Positions 23,525 through 35,220 of a DNA stretch of 64,000 nt are shown here, piece after piece. The stretch lies in the NCBI RefSeq assembly GCF_019112545.1, contig NW_025064905.1, positions 496,784 through 560,783 on the forward strand, written 5' to 3'. The DNA comes from Guyanagaster necrorhizus. Taxonomy: Eukaryota > Basidiomycota > Agaricomycetes > Agaricales > Physalacriaceae. Each line of letters begins with the position of its first letter. Positions within the stretch are counted from its first letter, which is position 1. The notes below the pieces were generated by a model that worked only from the letters and a program-made list of their open reading frames with translations, made no database searches and was not told the origin of the DNA. The translations under genes and the position numbers were made by a program.

Positions 23525-24899
23525 CTTAGTAATAGCTAAGTGACTAAGAGAGGCAAATGAAGAATGAACTCTCAAACACCAACACCTAACCATTCAATAC
23601 ACAATCACCAAATACAGTTGAGGTCAGTTGTTTCAAGTACAATAGAAGCACTCTTGCAGTCTTAAGTAAAATCAAAGAAACAGTCAATAAAGACAGTTAT
23701 TCAGCTCTATCTTGCTTTCAAAGATGCAATACTCATGAGAGTAGTTTATAGCAATGTTTAAGTATAATTAGGACTTAGAATCAATGCCAAATTGTGCTCC
23801 AAATCAACTTAGAATATTCTAAAACCCAATAAACTCTAAAACCCAAATATTAAGTCTATCAAGCACTTAGGCTTGACTAGCTGCACTCTTGGCTGGCTAG
23901 CAGTCCTCAAAACCACAGAACTTGTATTCTGATGCCAAAACCCTTATAGTTTAAAACCCAAATTAATCTAAAACCCAAAATACAGTTATTATTCCAATCC
24001 AATCCTCTCTAAGTGACAAAGCAACTTAAATAAATCACTAAGTCAAAGCAGAACTCAAAATCCATTGTTCCAGAGACTAGCTACAGTGGGCTAGAAGGCC
24101 TGAATGTGGGGGTGGGTTGCTTGCTTGCTATTTCCCTCCCATTCCCTTCTTTTATACATCAACAACAGGTATAGAATCTATAAATAAAGCATTCAAAATA
24201 ATATTTTTCCTGTTTAAAGCGGAATCATGCCATTATTCTGGAATGGCGGCACTCCTGGACTCCTCTAGGCTTGCCCAGACCCACCTGCCCACCGCACAGC
24301 TTTATTTTAAGCCTACAGTGCCTGTGGGTACCTAACTCCTTTCTGTCTACTCAGAGTTTTAATCCTCTGAGTTATTCTTAGTAGTTTGATTGATCAGGCC
24401 CAGTCAACCAGTCATATCTGCTCTATTCCTCTCTATTCTAAGTCCCTTAGGTCACCTAATACCTAGAAAATTTGGACTTAGGCATTTGAGTCAAAACTCA
24501 CAGTGCTAACCACAGATCATTAGGTCTCTCTTCTTATTGCTCCTGGATGATGCTATCTTTACTCAATACTCTACAACTGGCTATAGTATTATGCCTCTAG
24601 CTATCTTAGAATATACTTGTCTTAGTGGCATATAGAATTGGCCCCATTTGAGGTACCATTTCTAAGTCCAACTTAGACTTAGTATTTTCCAAGATGTGGT
24701 GCAGAACTTTTCTAAGTTCAAACCTGACTTAGGATTTTTATCCTTAGGCTATGTTATTTTATAAAGTCTCTTTTGGACTTAGTATTGGTGACTAGCATGA
24801 CTATCAGCTCAGAGCCTCAGCCATAGTCCTTTACTGGCTAATAATCCTCAGTTACTACTATATTCTAGTGTGTTATGCAGAATTTGCAAATTATAGGGC
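23525..24899. repeat. Family D repeat, copy 1 (about 1.4 kb)
   Basis: No coding region is recognised. It shares sequence with 60164-60850 at both ends. The left part runs from taagtgactaa through the repeated phrases 'aaaacccaa'. The right part covers gacttagtattggtgac to the CA-rich end near ggacatg. Copy 2 lacks a central block corresponding to about 24030-24680. Copy 2 abuts the integrase end of a different Ty3 lineage, so family D may be the LTR of that lineage. The central block (24200-24330) keeps CpG sites and is the least decayed part. Confidence 0.5.
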
Positions 24900-24924
24900 T
24901 GGACATGTAGCCTGTATATCACTG

Positions 24925-27900
24925 GCAGGTCTCACATCTCTTGACATACCATTCTATGTCATGCTCCATTTTTGGCCACCAATATTCTCATAACACCAAT
25001 TCTTTGGTTTTAGCAATGCCAGGATATCCTGCTGTAGCATGGTTATAACAAGTGGTGATGATTTCACCATGAAGCCCTTTGTCTTGTGAAATATAAATTC
25101 ATCTATCATAATGAATCATCTCTTCTTCCTTCATCATTCCTCATTCATGATTGAGAGACAGGGCCACTCATTGGTCTCACTTCTTGTTGTCTCTGGTTGT
25201 GCTTTTGATTCATTCATGGATCTCTTCTTCTGTTGGCATTATCATTGCCCAAAAATACTCAGGTTTTAATAATGTCACCCTCTCATTGTTGTCAGTCCCT
25301 TGGTTGTAATTGGCTTATCAGCTGAGAAGGTCAGCTTTCTTATTTGTCATCCCAGCTTTGTGATATAGAGTATATAGATATTGGCTCAGTTCCATTACCC
25401 GCTGAGCCTATTATTAGTTGAGTTTTTGAGGCTGCCAGAAATATCATAGGTTCTGATGATCTGTCCAGATCTCAAAAGTTTGAGTCATGCTAATCAAATA
25501 ATGCTGCTATTCTTCTAAGATGAGCATTATTGCTAACAACTCCTTGTTGTATATTTCATAATTTCTCTCAGTGATGGTTAAGGCTTTAGAGAGGAATATG
25601 ACCAGTTGCCATTTCTCTCCCTGTTCTTGGGATAACATAGCACCAATAGCTCCTTCACTCAAGTCTGCTTCTACTTGGAATCTCCTCTTCTGGATCAGTA
25701 TCATGAGGATTACATCTTTGATGAGCTGGTGTTTGAGTTTATTGAAGGTGGTTTGTTGTGAGAGTCCTCATGACCAGAGGGTGTTTCTAGTTAGTTGTGT
25801 TATTAGTCATATGATTTTACTGTAATTGCAAATGAACTGCTGGTAGAAGTTTGTAAAGCCTAGAAAGGATTGCAATTCCTTCTTCTTGGTTGATTCAGGC
25901 CACTCTGTTATCCCTACCACCTTGATGGAATCTATCTAAATGCTTCCTTCACTGATAATGACTCAGAGGTATTCAGTTTCTAGTACCTCAAACTCATACT
26001 TCTCAGCTTTAAGAAATAGTTTATGTTTTCTCATAAGCTTGAGAACTTAGTGTACTAGTCATCAATGTTTGTTCTTTGTTTTGGATATGATTAAAATATT
26101 GTTCAAATAGATAGTGATCTTTCCAGTGGCAATGAGATTTTTGAATGTATCATTCATCATCCACTGGAAGGTTATGAGAGAGTTGGTTAGCCTGAAAAAC
26201 ATAATCATAGATTTAAAGAGTCCTTGGTTTGTTTGGAAGACTGTCTTTCATTCATTGCTCTCTTTAATATGCATATTGTTATATCCCCAGCAAACATCCA
26301 TTTTGGTGTAGTACCAGGCCTCCTGAAGTTTGTTCATGAGTTCTAAAATTAAGAGGAGTGGGTAGTAATTCTTGATTGTTATTTCATTCAGTTTCAGTAA
26401 TTCTGGATCAGTTGGAGTTTGCTATCCTTTTTCTTGATGAAGAAGAATGGCAAAGCCATGGGGGACTTTGATAGCCAGATGCATCCACTAGAAAGGTTCT
26501 CTTCCAGGAACTTATCAAGTTTCTGTTGCTTGTAATTGCTAAGAGGATAGATCTTGCAATCCAGATTAGCATTGGCATTAGAGATTAGCTCAATAGTGTG
26601 ATCCCAGGATTTTGGCTCCAGCAGTTCATCAAACCTTTCCTTCTCGAATAGGTCCCAGTAGTTTCAGGCTCAGTCTGATACTATTTTCTCAAATATCTTC
26701 TCCTCCTTCTCTGTATTAGCCTTTGCTACCAGGTTATTAGCATAGTGCATAGTGCATATGTGGATGGTCTTTTCCAGATCCATAGTGAGGATTGTTTCAC
26801 CATCCTCTATTTCTTCATCCTACTGGTTCTCAGGATCTTTATCTAGCAACTCAAATGAGATCTTTCAGCATTTGCAGCATGCAAAGGTGACTTGGCTGGT
26901 TTTCCAGTTGATTAGCAGATTGTGTTAGATCAGCCAATCATGACCCAGAAAAATCTCCTTCATTCTCAGATCTGTTATAGCTAGGTCAATCCATTCAGAG
27001 TGATTACTAATAGTTAGTCATAATTCAATGAATTCAGTGATTGAGCTGGCCTGATTCTTTGTTCTGTCTACATTGTAGACAGGGATGAGGGTGGCAGTTG
27101 CACAGGTTGAGAGGCTGTGCTTGTTGATGAAAGCATGGTTAATTGAGCTCTTGATGCATCCACTGTCAATCAGAGTAACAACAGCATGGACAGATCAATT
27201 GGTTAAGATTTCAATTTGAGCCTTAGTCATAAGGTCCTATCTCAGGGTTTTGGCATGACAGATGTATTTTTGTGGCCCACAGAGTTTGTCAAGCCACTCT
27301 AAGGCTCAACACTATTCCTTTCTTCACATTTCTTTGATCATTTCATCAATCACTTCCTCAGTTCAGGTCTTGTATATCCAGTTTTTGAGTACTACTTTTG
27401 CTGCCTCCTCTGTCAGTGCTTCTTTGATGGCTCACCAGGTCCATTCAGTTTCAAATGGCTTGAGCCATATCTTGTTGGGGGTCTCTCTCTCTATTTGGCT
27501 CATAGGCATTTGAGTTTTAGTTTTCAGCAATTCAGAGACAGGATGTGCAGTGGCCAATGTGGGTATATTTGAATGCACACATAATTTAGACATATTGGTA
27601 CCTACAGAAGAACTATTAGTTTATCCAGTGGCCACTTTTACAGTCCTGTCAAGTTCTTTGACTGATTCAGTGGAATCACTCACTGATCAGCCCCTTCTTT
27701 TACCTTCTCCACCTTTATGTCCTTGCTGAGTTGTTTCTCCTCTTTCTGCAACTCAGCAATTTGAGCTCTGATATCCTCCCAGGTCCACTTCTTCTTCAGG
27801 CAATCCTTTGCCATGTGGCTCTTCTGCCCATAATTGAAGCACTTGCTCTTCTTCTTCATTCTATTGATGTTTATAGGCTTCCCTGCTCTGGTGTATGTTA

Positions 27901-30890
27901 TCTCAGTTTCTGTCTTCTGAGTGCCATATGATGCTATACTAGTAGTTAATGATCTGGTCTTAGCTTGATTGCTGGATTTTTGTGGAGTCAATGACTGGCT
28001 CAGCTTCTGATACTCCTGCAGATTAGCTTGCTCCACCTTCTGCCATTGCCTTTCTTTGTACACCTTCATAATGCATTCCTTCTATTCATTATATTCCTTT
28101 GGGATGAACTTCCTGATATCAGAGATTATCTTGATATATAATGTAGATGCTCCTCATTTGAGGGCCTCAACTATGCATCTGTCATCAGCAATATTATTCT
28201 GGATTCCAGTGAACTTAACAAGTCACTCCAGTTTATTAAAGTACTTGGTCACTGCCTTGTCACCCATCCAGAATTCCTTGATCTTTGATTTGTGGACTTC
28301 TTGAACAGCCAGATTGATAAACTTATCATTAAGCATTTGCTTAAAGACAGGCCAAGAGAGAAAATGATGATGCTGCCAGATAGTAGAGTAGAAATTAGGA
28401 GAAATTAGTATCCACCATGTCTTTGCCTTGTCCTTCAGGTACAAGACCATAAATGCTACTTTATTCATGTCATTTTCCAAGTATGTGATATAGACTTCAA
28501 AATATTGCTCACAGTCTATGAGGAACCAGTTGATGTCATCAGAGAGACCCTTAAAAGGCTGAGGCATTCAAAGCAGAATGGGTTTGCACTAAAGTACAGT
28601 GGCATTTTCTGGGAGCACACCCATCAGATTAGACCACTGGTTAAAAGACAGTCATTGCCAGTCAGTTGATGGGCTAGAGAAGGAATGCAGAGGGTTGTCA
28701 TCAGCTACCAGACTTTCTTATGGAAGGGCTTTCTTTTGAATGATGACCTCATTCCAAATTGTAAATCTGAGTTTGATTGTCTCAGGATCATTCCATATAG
28801 GTTCCTTGCTACTGCTTCCTTCAGTATTGTCAGGCAGAGGTTGCTCTCCAAGCAGCCAGCTTCCTTTGCCAGTTCAAGGATTGTGAAATCCTTCAGGCTG
28901 AGTGATTGGCTGAGGCCAGAAGCAGGAGAGCCAGATTGCTAGTGACTGGATCAACAGTGTCATATATGAGTATTGGCTTTGATAGGTTCAGATAGATAGA
29001 GCCATATATACAGCTTGCTTTGGTGCCATGGACAGTGTCCACAGCATTGGCTGGATGTCAAATTTTGACTTGTAAGCTAGTAGATTGGCTAACTGGTCTT
29101 TAGGATGCCTTCTGTTGTAGACATCCACCATATGTTTTATAGCTGCATACTATAAAATTTCCTGCCATTTCAGCTGTTCTATATTAATATATTGTTGTTC
29201 TAAAGGCAATATAAGTCACTTGGTATCATGCTATAGAAATGTTACCCTCTTCTCATAGAGGTCCTGATACTCTCCTTCTCTATTCTTTTGTATTTCCTTT
29301 CTTAATGCTTCTTCATCAATGTCCTCTTTTGTATATTTCATGAAGTTCTTGAGTCAATAGGGGCCTTCACTGCTGCCCTTGTTCTCAACCATGCTGCTCT
29401 CCTCATCATTCCTGAGGAGGGAAGCAATGGGCTGGTCAAAGATATTCACCTCAGAAAGTCTAACTGTCACCAGAGAGCTGGCTGCACTAGATGCTAGATC
29501 CTGTCTTGGTATTTCCATTGACTGGGGATGTGCATACTCAGAGACTGGCTCCAATTTCAACATCATACTGAGTCCTGCCATGTGCTCATGCTGCCACCAG
29601 TTTCTTGCAATAAATTTTGAAGTTTCTATAGAACTCTGAATTGAAAAACTATCTAGCAACTTAGCTTCTGAGGAATCTCCTGAGAATGTGGTCAGAGATA
29701 TGGGCATTAAGAGGTACTCATAGCCTGTAGAGGTCAAGAATGGACTCTGCATCCAAATGGGTGGTGTCAGCACTGAGAATTCATGGAGAGGGAGTATTGT
29801 TTCTTTGGGGAGGAGGAGTATGGTCTCTTCTTATAGCTTTACTGAGAGTGACAGGACTATAAGGTTCTGCTCATGGGTCAGTTGAGGTACTGGGCTCTCA
29901 GAAAGGAGAGTGAGTGGACTCCATTCAGAGTCTATATCTGCTGAGGGAGGCAGAGCTGAAGTGGACAGCCTCATTTTCATATTCCCACTATTGTCTCCTT
30001 CTATCTTCTTATTTTTCTTTATATACTCACTGAGCTTCAGCTTAAGTATACTCAGCAAGTTCTTCTCAAGTTTGCTCAGGATCAGTCTGAGCTTGCTTCT
30101 TCTATTGCTGCTGCTGCTGTTGAACTGCTGTGTCATAATTAAATGAGACTTGAAGGTCCCAGTCTGAGAATATTCTTTGGATAATTCTATCTCAGGCTGC
30201 CTCTCTTCATTGTCTGATTTCTTCTTATCTCTCTTGGTCATTGCCTATCTCAGAGCTATTGTGGCTGCAGGACGATGCAGCAGAGGGTGTTTCAGTCAGG
30301 ATAGCATAGAGTGACTTGTGTCCTGGGTTTAGTGAAATACTTCAAGATCTTAAAGCCATCCAAGGGGCATCAAGAGAGTCTTTAGTGTGGTCTCCAATGC
30401 CAGGTGCTCATATAGTGGAGGAAGAGTCAGGAGACAGCAAGTCATTAAAGAAGTTTATGAGGAGGTTCTCATTCTTTTGGTTAGAGATGAGAGATAGAAC
30501 CTATAGGTTCCTGAACTCTATGAGGTGATTGTCATTATTTCTATAGAGTCATTAGAGTTGAGGGAGATATTAGTGCTCCTTCTCTTCCTAAATATTTTCT
30601 GAATGTGGGTTGCTAGGCCTGGCTTCAGGTATGGTTCTTTCCTCAGGCTGAAAGGAGGGTTGGAGGGTATGAGAGATGTCATGGAGGGGTAGATCAGAGG
30701 TTACATTTTGTAGGATGCATCTAATGTTCTGAAATTTCTGATAGTGTCTAACTACTCAGATAGTGATTGATTGGCATTCTCAGCACAGCTGAATGATCAC
30801 TAATAATTCTAATAGCATTCCAATGATAGAAGCTAGGAGATCAAAGAATTCTCAGTCAAAGTTGAAGGAGTTCAGGTTGATGGATGGCAT
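24925..30890 (-). pseudogene. Ty3/chromovirus gag-pol, minus strand, 3' truncated
   Basis: Reading leftward from the 5' LTR at 31407, gag starts at ATG 30890. The Gln-rich region lies at about 30100, the capsid region at about 28220-28570, and the zinc knuckle at 27800-27841 (variant CX2YX4HX4C). The protease follows at about 27150-27200. The reverse transcriptase (about 25900-26530) reads YLNN where YLDD is expected. RNase H is at 25430-25700 and is well kept (VEADLS, YNKELLAIM). The integrase zinc region ends the copy near 24925, where family D begins. Core integrase, chromodomain and 3' LTR are missing. Confidence 0.85.
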
Positions 30891-30933
30891 TTAGTTTCCT
30901 CCATATTATTGTGCATGAAGAAAGAGAAGTTGA

Positions 30934-30946
30934 AGCTTCAAGCTAA
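30934..30946 (-). promoter_or_regulatory. Self-priming primer-binding site, minus element
   Basis: Plus-strand agcttcaagctaa lies one base inside the 5' LTR boundary, the same spacing as at 12681. It pairs with ttagctcaaagct in this element's LTR (31105-31117) with two transition mismatches, and perfectly with the LTR segment at 12512-12524 of the sister element on the opposite strand. Confidence 0.7.
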
Positions 30947-30947
30947 T

Positions 30948-31407
30948 TGTTAAACCCAAGCTGCATATAATCTTAGACACATGATAAACTGATGTTACTT
31001 TGCATTTTGAGTGGAATGTCAGAGTTCACTATATATGACTATAGATCAATATGCATCAAGGCTTTTAGAGTTGGCTTGAGAGTAAAATAGTATAAAGATA
31101 AACTTTAGCTCAAAGCTGGAGTGTACCAGCAAGAGCTATTCTACTTATATACTACAGAATATTCTACTATAATTATAACTATCTATTGTGTCTGTGCTTG
31201 TTGTTATGCCCTTTGTCCTTGAGCATCATTACTACTTACAAAAGATTCTTTATGCATTATTGAGCATTAGTATTGTATCAAAAGACAATGACTGACTAGG
31301 CTTGTTATGATGACTAAGCCTGTCCCACAGTTCTAAATGCTGAGCTAGATGCTCTGACTAAGCATAAATAGGGGTTAAAGGCAAAAGAAAGTAGAAAAAT
31401 CATAATA
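30948..31407 (-). repeat. 5' LTR of the minus-strand Ty3 element
   Basis: It is 460 bp, TGTTAAACCC to AATCATAATA in plus-strand reading. The internal region with the primer site is on its left, so it is a 5' LTR of a minus-strand element. The host sequence to the right is another Ty3 copy, in its protease to RT linker. Confidence 0.85.
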
Positions 31408-32288
31408 CAGACCCATTCAGGTACTATCTCTTTAAATGTCTTTTTCTCTCTTTCTGCATTGGCCTTTGCAGCCAAGTTATTAGCATGATGTATTGCTTGT
31501 TACATATTCATAGCAAGAATAGTTTCACTATCCTCCATCTTTTTATCTCATTGATCATCAGGATCTTCATCCAGCAGTTCAAACAGAATTTTGCAGCATC
31601 AGCATTGTACAAACATGATCTGGCCAGTTTTTCAGTTAACAAGTGGGTTGTATCAGATGAGCCAATCATGACCAAGGAATACCTTCTTAGTCCTTAAGTT
31701 AGTGATGGCCAAGTTGATTCACTCTAAATGATCACTGATAGTGAGTCATAATTTGATAAACTCTATAATTGAGCTAATCTGATTTTTGGTTCTGTCAGCA
31801 TTATATACTGAGATAGAGACAGCTGTTGCTTGAGTGAAAAGTTTATGCTTGTCAATGAAAGCTTGATTAATAGAGCCCTCTATACAGTCACTGTCAATAA
31901 GGACAGTTACTACATATGTGCATCAAGATGTAAGTGTCTTGATTTGGGCCTTGATAGTCAAGTCTCATTCTGAGGTCTTCTGCCATTGAATATACTTCTG
32001 GGGTCCTTTAAGCTCATTGAGCTATTCCAGAGCTCAGCATCATTTAGCCTTTCTCATCTCCTCAATTATCTTGTTGATCACTTCTTTGGCTCAGGTTTTA
32101 TATACCTAGTTCTTAAGTACTGCCTTTGCTTCTTTTTCATTCTTTACATCCTTGATGGCATGCCAAGTCCATTCAGTGTCAAAGGGCTTAAGTCATCCTA
32201 TGAGGATCACTCTCTCTGTTCAGCTTATAGGTGGTTGAGTTTTTGGTCTAAGTAATTCTCTCAGTGATCTTATAACAACAGAATGGAG
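31408..32288 (-). pseudogene. Ty3 pol (protease region), left part of a copy split by pogo
   Basis: Minus-strand protease and the linker toward RT. The protease active site reads VLIDSD (about 31890), so the Asp remains but Gly of DSG is lost. It is cut on the left by the LTR at 30948-31407 and on the right by the pogo transposon at 32291. The same copy continues at 35221. Confidence 0.75.
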
Positions 32289-32573
32289 TACAGTTGACTA
32301 TCTCATAATGCATGATGTCAAAATGCATAATTCTGACTTTGCATACAGATTGGGCTGGAATGCAGTTAGAGAGCAGAAAAATAGGCTAGAAATGCATATC
32401 GCATAATGCATATAGTTTTAGTTAGGAATATGCATTGTCAGATCTAAAATTGTAGTAAGCTGATATGATATTGTGTATATATTAGAACAATAAAGAACAT
32501 AATTTGTTTGTATGGACTATAACAAACATAAAAAAAACTATTGTAAAGTGGTGCAGCCTATATCTCTATAAAC

Positions 32574-35157
32574 ATGCCTCCTGAACCAACATGAAAACCA
32601 TGTGCTAAACCTGGAAATCCATATGAGCATACAAAACAGAAGGAGAAAGTTCCAATGTATACATCATTGGCTCAGCCTCCAAAGCAGATCTCTCACCCAC
32701 ACCTCACAATAGGAGACTGGCTCATAATATTCAAATATGTTGATAACCATCCTTCCCATTGACATGCTGACATTGTGACACATTTCACAAACTGAAAGAA
32801 AGGTGCACTGCTCTTTACTCAACCAACTCTTTTATGAAAACTGACATCTCATGCAAAAATCGAATAGCATGCAAATGAGAATTCTAATGCATTATCATCC
32901 AAAAAGTCTCACATTGTCATCCAACCTGATGTGAAGCATGCTATTGCATCCTGATATCAGAATATGCAGCTCCAAGATGAGACTGTAACCAGTGCAATGC
33001 TGATAGAGAAGTGAAATTGGATTGAAAATCTGATGAATATTCCAGAGGATCAGTGTTTGAAAGGAGAGGGATGGTTGAGGTCATTCTGCAAGGCATGGAA
33101 GATTCAGGAGGTTCAGCAGCATGGAGAAGCAGGCTCAGTGGATATGGCAGCAGTGGAAAAAGAACATGTGTGCCTTCACAGCATTATAGTGAAATATGTA
33201 ATGCAGGACAGATGGAATATTGATGAATCTGGTCTTGTCATCTTTGCCATCCCAGATCATACCTTGGTATCTGGTCCTATAAGTGGATGGAAACAGAACA
33301 AGTTCTGTATCACCATGTGTTTTGCTGTGAATGCAGATGGGAGTGAGTGAATGCCAGTTGTTTTCATTGGAAAGTTGAAGCAACTATGGTGTTTCAAAAA
33401 AAAGAGTCCAACAATGATAGGATTCTATTATTGGAATAACAAAAAGGCCTGAATGATGAGCAAAATATTTACAGAGTGGGTGAAGATGTTTGATTTAAAG
33501 ATGAAGAGGGAGATGCAACAGGTTCTGCTGATCTTGGACAACTTTTGAGGGCATTCCATTGCTTATACACCCTATAACACAAAGCTGGAGTTCTTTGAGC
33601 CCAACCTGACTCCATATGTCCAGCTGCTAGATGCTGGTATTATCCACTGCTTCAAGGCACATTATCAGAATACCATGTGTATTCATGCATTTGATCTCAA
33701 TGATCTTGGAGAGTCTGAGATCATCAAGCTTGATCTCCTTGAAGCTATGACTATTGCTTATGATGCTTGGGCAAATGTCAGCAGTGAAATAATAGCAAAC
33801 TGCTGGAAACACACTGGTATAATGTCTGACAATGCACTTGAATCACAGCCCACCACACCACCCAATGATTTCCAAAATGCCTCACTTCTCAAGTCTGCAT
33901 GGAACCTTGTTCATGACTTTGTCTCAACAGACAAATACACACTTCCAGGGATCGAACAGACATTGCAGAATCTGCTTGGAAATCAATATGCTGATGCTGA
34001 CTGGCATTCTGCTCTTATGGCTGTTATGAATGCAGAGAATGATGTTGGTAAAGTACTGGAGGCAGTCAATCAGTTGGCTTCTTCATCACAGTCAAAAATG
34101 AACACACCTTCCACTCAAATTGCCCCTATTCAACAGCTCCAGACAGCAGAGATCTGTTAAGCCCAAACTCCATGTGACTACTAACACGTGATAAACAGTT
34201 TGGTACCTCGCACTTTGAGTATGTCTGACTGAGTTCACTGATGTGTTAATAGAGGTGTGTGATCAAGGCGTTGCCAGTTGCTCGAGATAGGATGGTAGAG
34301 AATAAACTTTAGCTCGAAGCTGAGGTATTACAGTGAGAGCTATGCTATTTAAATACTGTTTCGTTATCGTGCTATAAATAACTGTTCACAAAAGATATTG
34401 TCTGCTGTAGAGCTGTTTCCCCTATCATTGCCAGACTCTCCACAAAAGCTGTTGTCTTGCTGCAGAGCTGTAGTCATGCACTGCAATTTAGAGACAAAAG
34501 GAGCATTGTCTCTCCCTTCACAGCACACAGCAGCGCTATAGGAGAATGACCGACTGGGCTGCTGAGCTAAGCATTCCCACAGTCCTAAGCGCTGGCCTAA
34601 GTGCTTTGATTAAGCCAAGATAGGGGTCATTTCCGAGGAAAAGGAAAGGAAAATAAAAAGAAAAGTGGAAAAATCGTAACAAGATCATGTTGAAGGACCA
34701 CCTTGTCAAATTGAAATAACAAAATCACATGTTTGGTCCCATTCTAACCATTAAAGAGATGGTTAGCCCTATTGCAGAAAAGTATACTGAAGATCTTGAG
34801 ACAATGCCAACAGATGAGGAGATTGTTGCTGCTGTCAAGCATGATATTGCAGTAGAAAATGAGGAAATAACTGTCATTGATGATGAGGAGGAGGATGAGG
34901 AGGATGAGAAGGATGAGGAAGAACAGACCTTAATAACTACAAGAGAAGGATTTGAGCTTATTCGAAAGCTGGAGGCATTTTATGTTTCACAAGATGACCA
35001 GAGTGGATTAGTACTACAGCTGAGGAAGTTGAGAGGAGCATTATTCAAGGAGATGCATGGAAAGCTGACCCAAAAGCCACTGACAGCATTTTGGGGCAAT
35101 GATGACATTGTCACATATGTCACATGTCACATCACATACTATTTTGGTTCTGCATAA
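32574..35157 (+). pseudogene. pogo-type transposase, better preserved copy, interrupted by an LTR
   Basis: The frame runs from ATG 32574 (MPPEP) to TAA at 35155-35157, excluding 34155-34686. It shows the helix-turn-helix segment GEGWLRSFCKAW (about 33065), catalytic Asp in NIDESG (33222-33224), LILDNF (33537-33539) and QLLDAGII (33630-33632), then FKAHY. A long open stretch covers 33675-34160. The C-terminal part (34729-35157) has an acidic run of Glu/Asp (about 34870-34925) and a Leu-rich end. Four to six stops remain in the N-terminal half, including TGA just after LDNF, so it is not functional, though the DDD triad is intact. Confidence 0.88.
34150..34686 (-). mobile_element. Solo Ty3 LTR (34155-34681) with AGATC target duplication
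   Basis: The 527-bp LTR (TGTTAAGCCC to AATCGTAACA) is flanked by AGATC on both sides (34150-34154, 34682-34686) and by transposase coding sequence that is continuous once it is removed. No internal region remains, so it arose by LTR-LTR recombination. It keeps many CpG sites (for example ctcgagat, gctcgaagc), unlike its surroundings, so it is young. Its ttagctcgaagct (34309-34321) is a perfect complement of the primer site of the 50-58 kb element. Confidence 0.93.
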
Positions 35158-35220
35158 ATCTATAAATGCATATGGTTTTGGTGTCTTCCAACCATATGCA
35201 TTGTGAGATAGTCAACTGTA

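Larger units (their letters stand above)
32289..35220 (+). mobile_element. pogo-type DNA transposon, copy 2, with TA target duplication and an inserted solo LTR
   Basis: The element spans 32291-35218 with TA on both sides (32289-32290 and 35219-35220). Its inverted repeats are CAGTTGACTATCTCATAATG on the left and CAGTTGACTATCTCACAATG on the right. After subtracting the 527-bp solo LTR and its 5-bp duplication it is about 2396 bp, nearly the size of copy 1. It inserted at the gag/pol boundary region of a minus-strand Ty3 copy. Confidence 0.92.

Noticed and set aside
29354..30241. Several open frames on both strands (for example 29354-29773 and 29831-30241)
   Set aside because: They are pieces of the decayed minus-strand gag and its antisense shadows, not separate genes.
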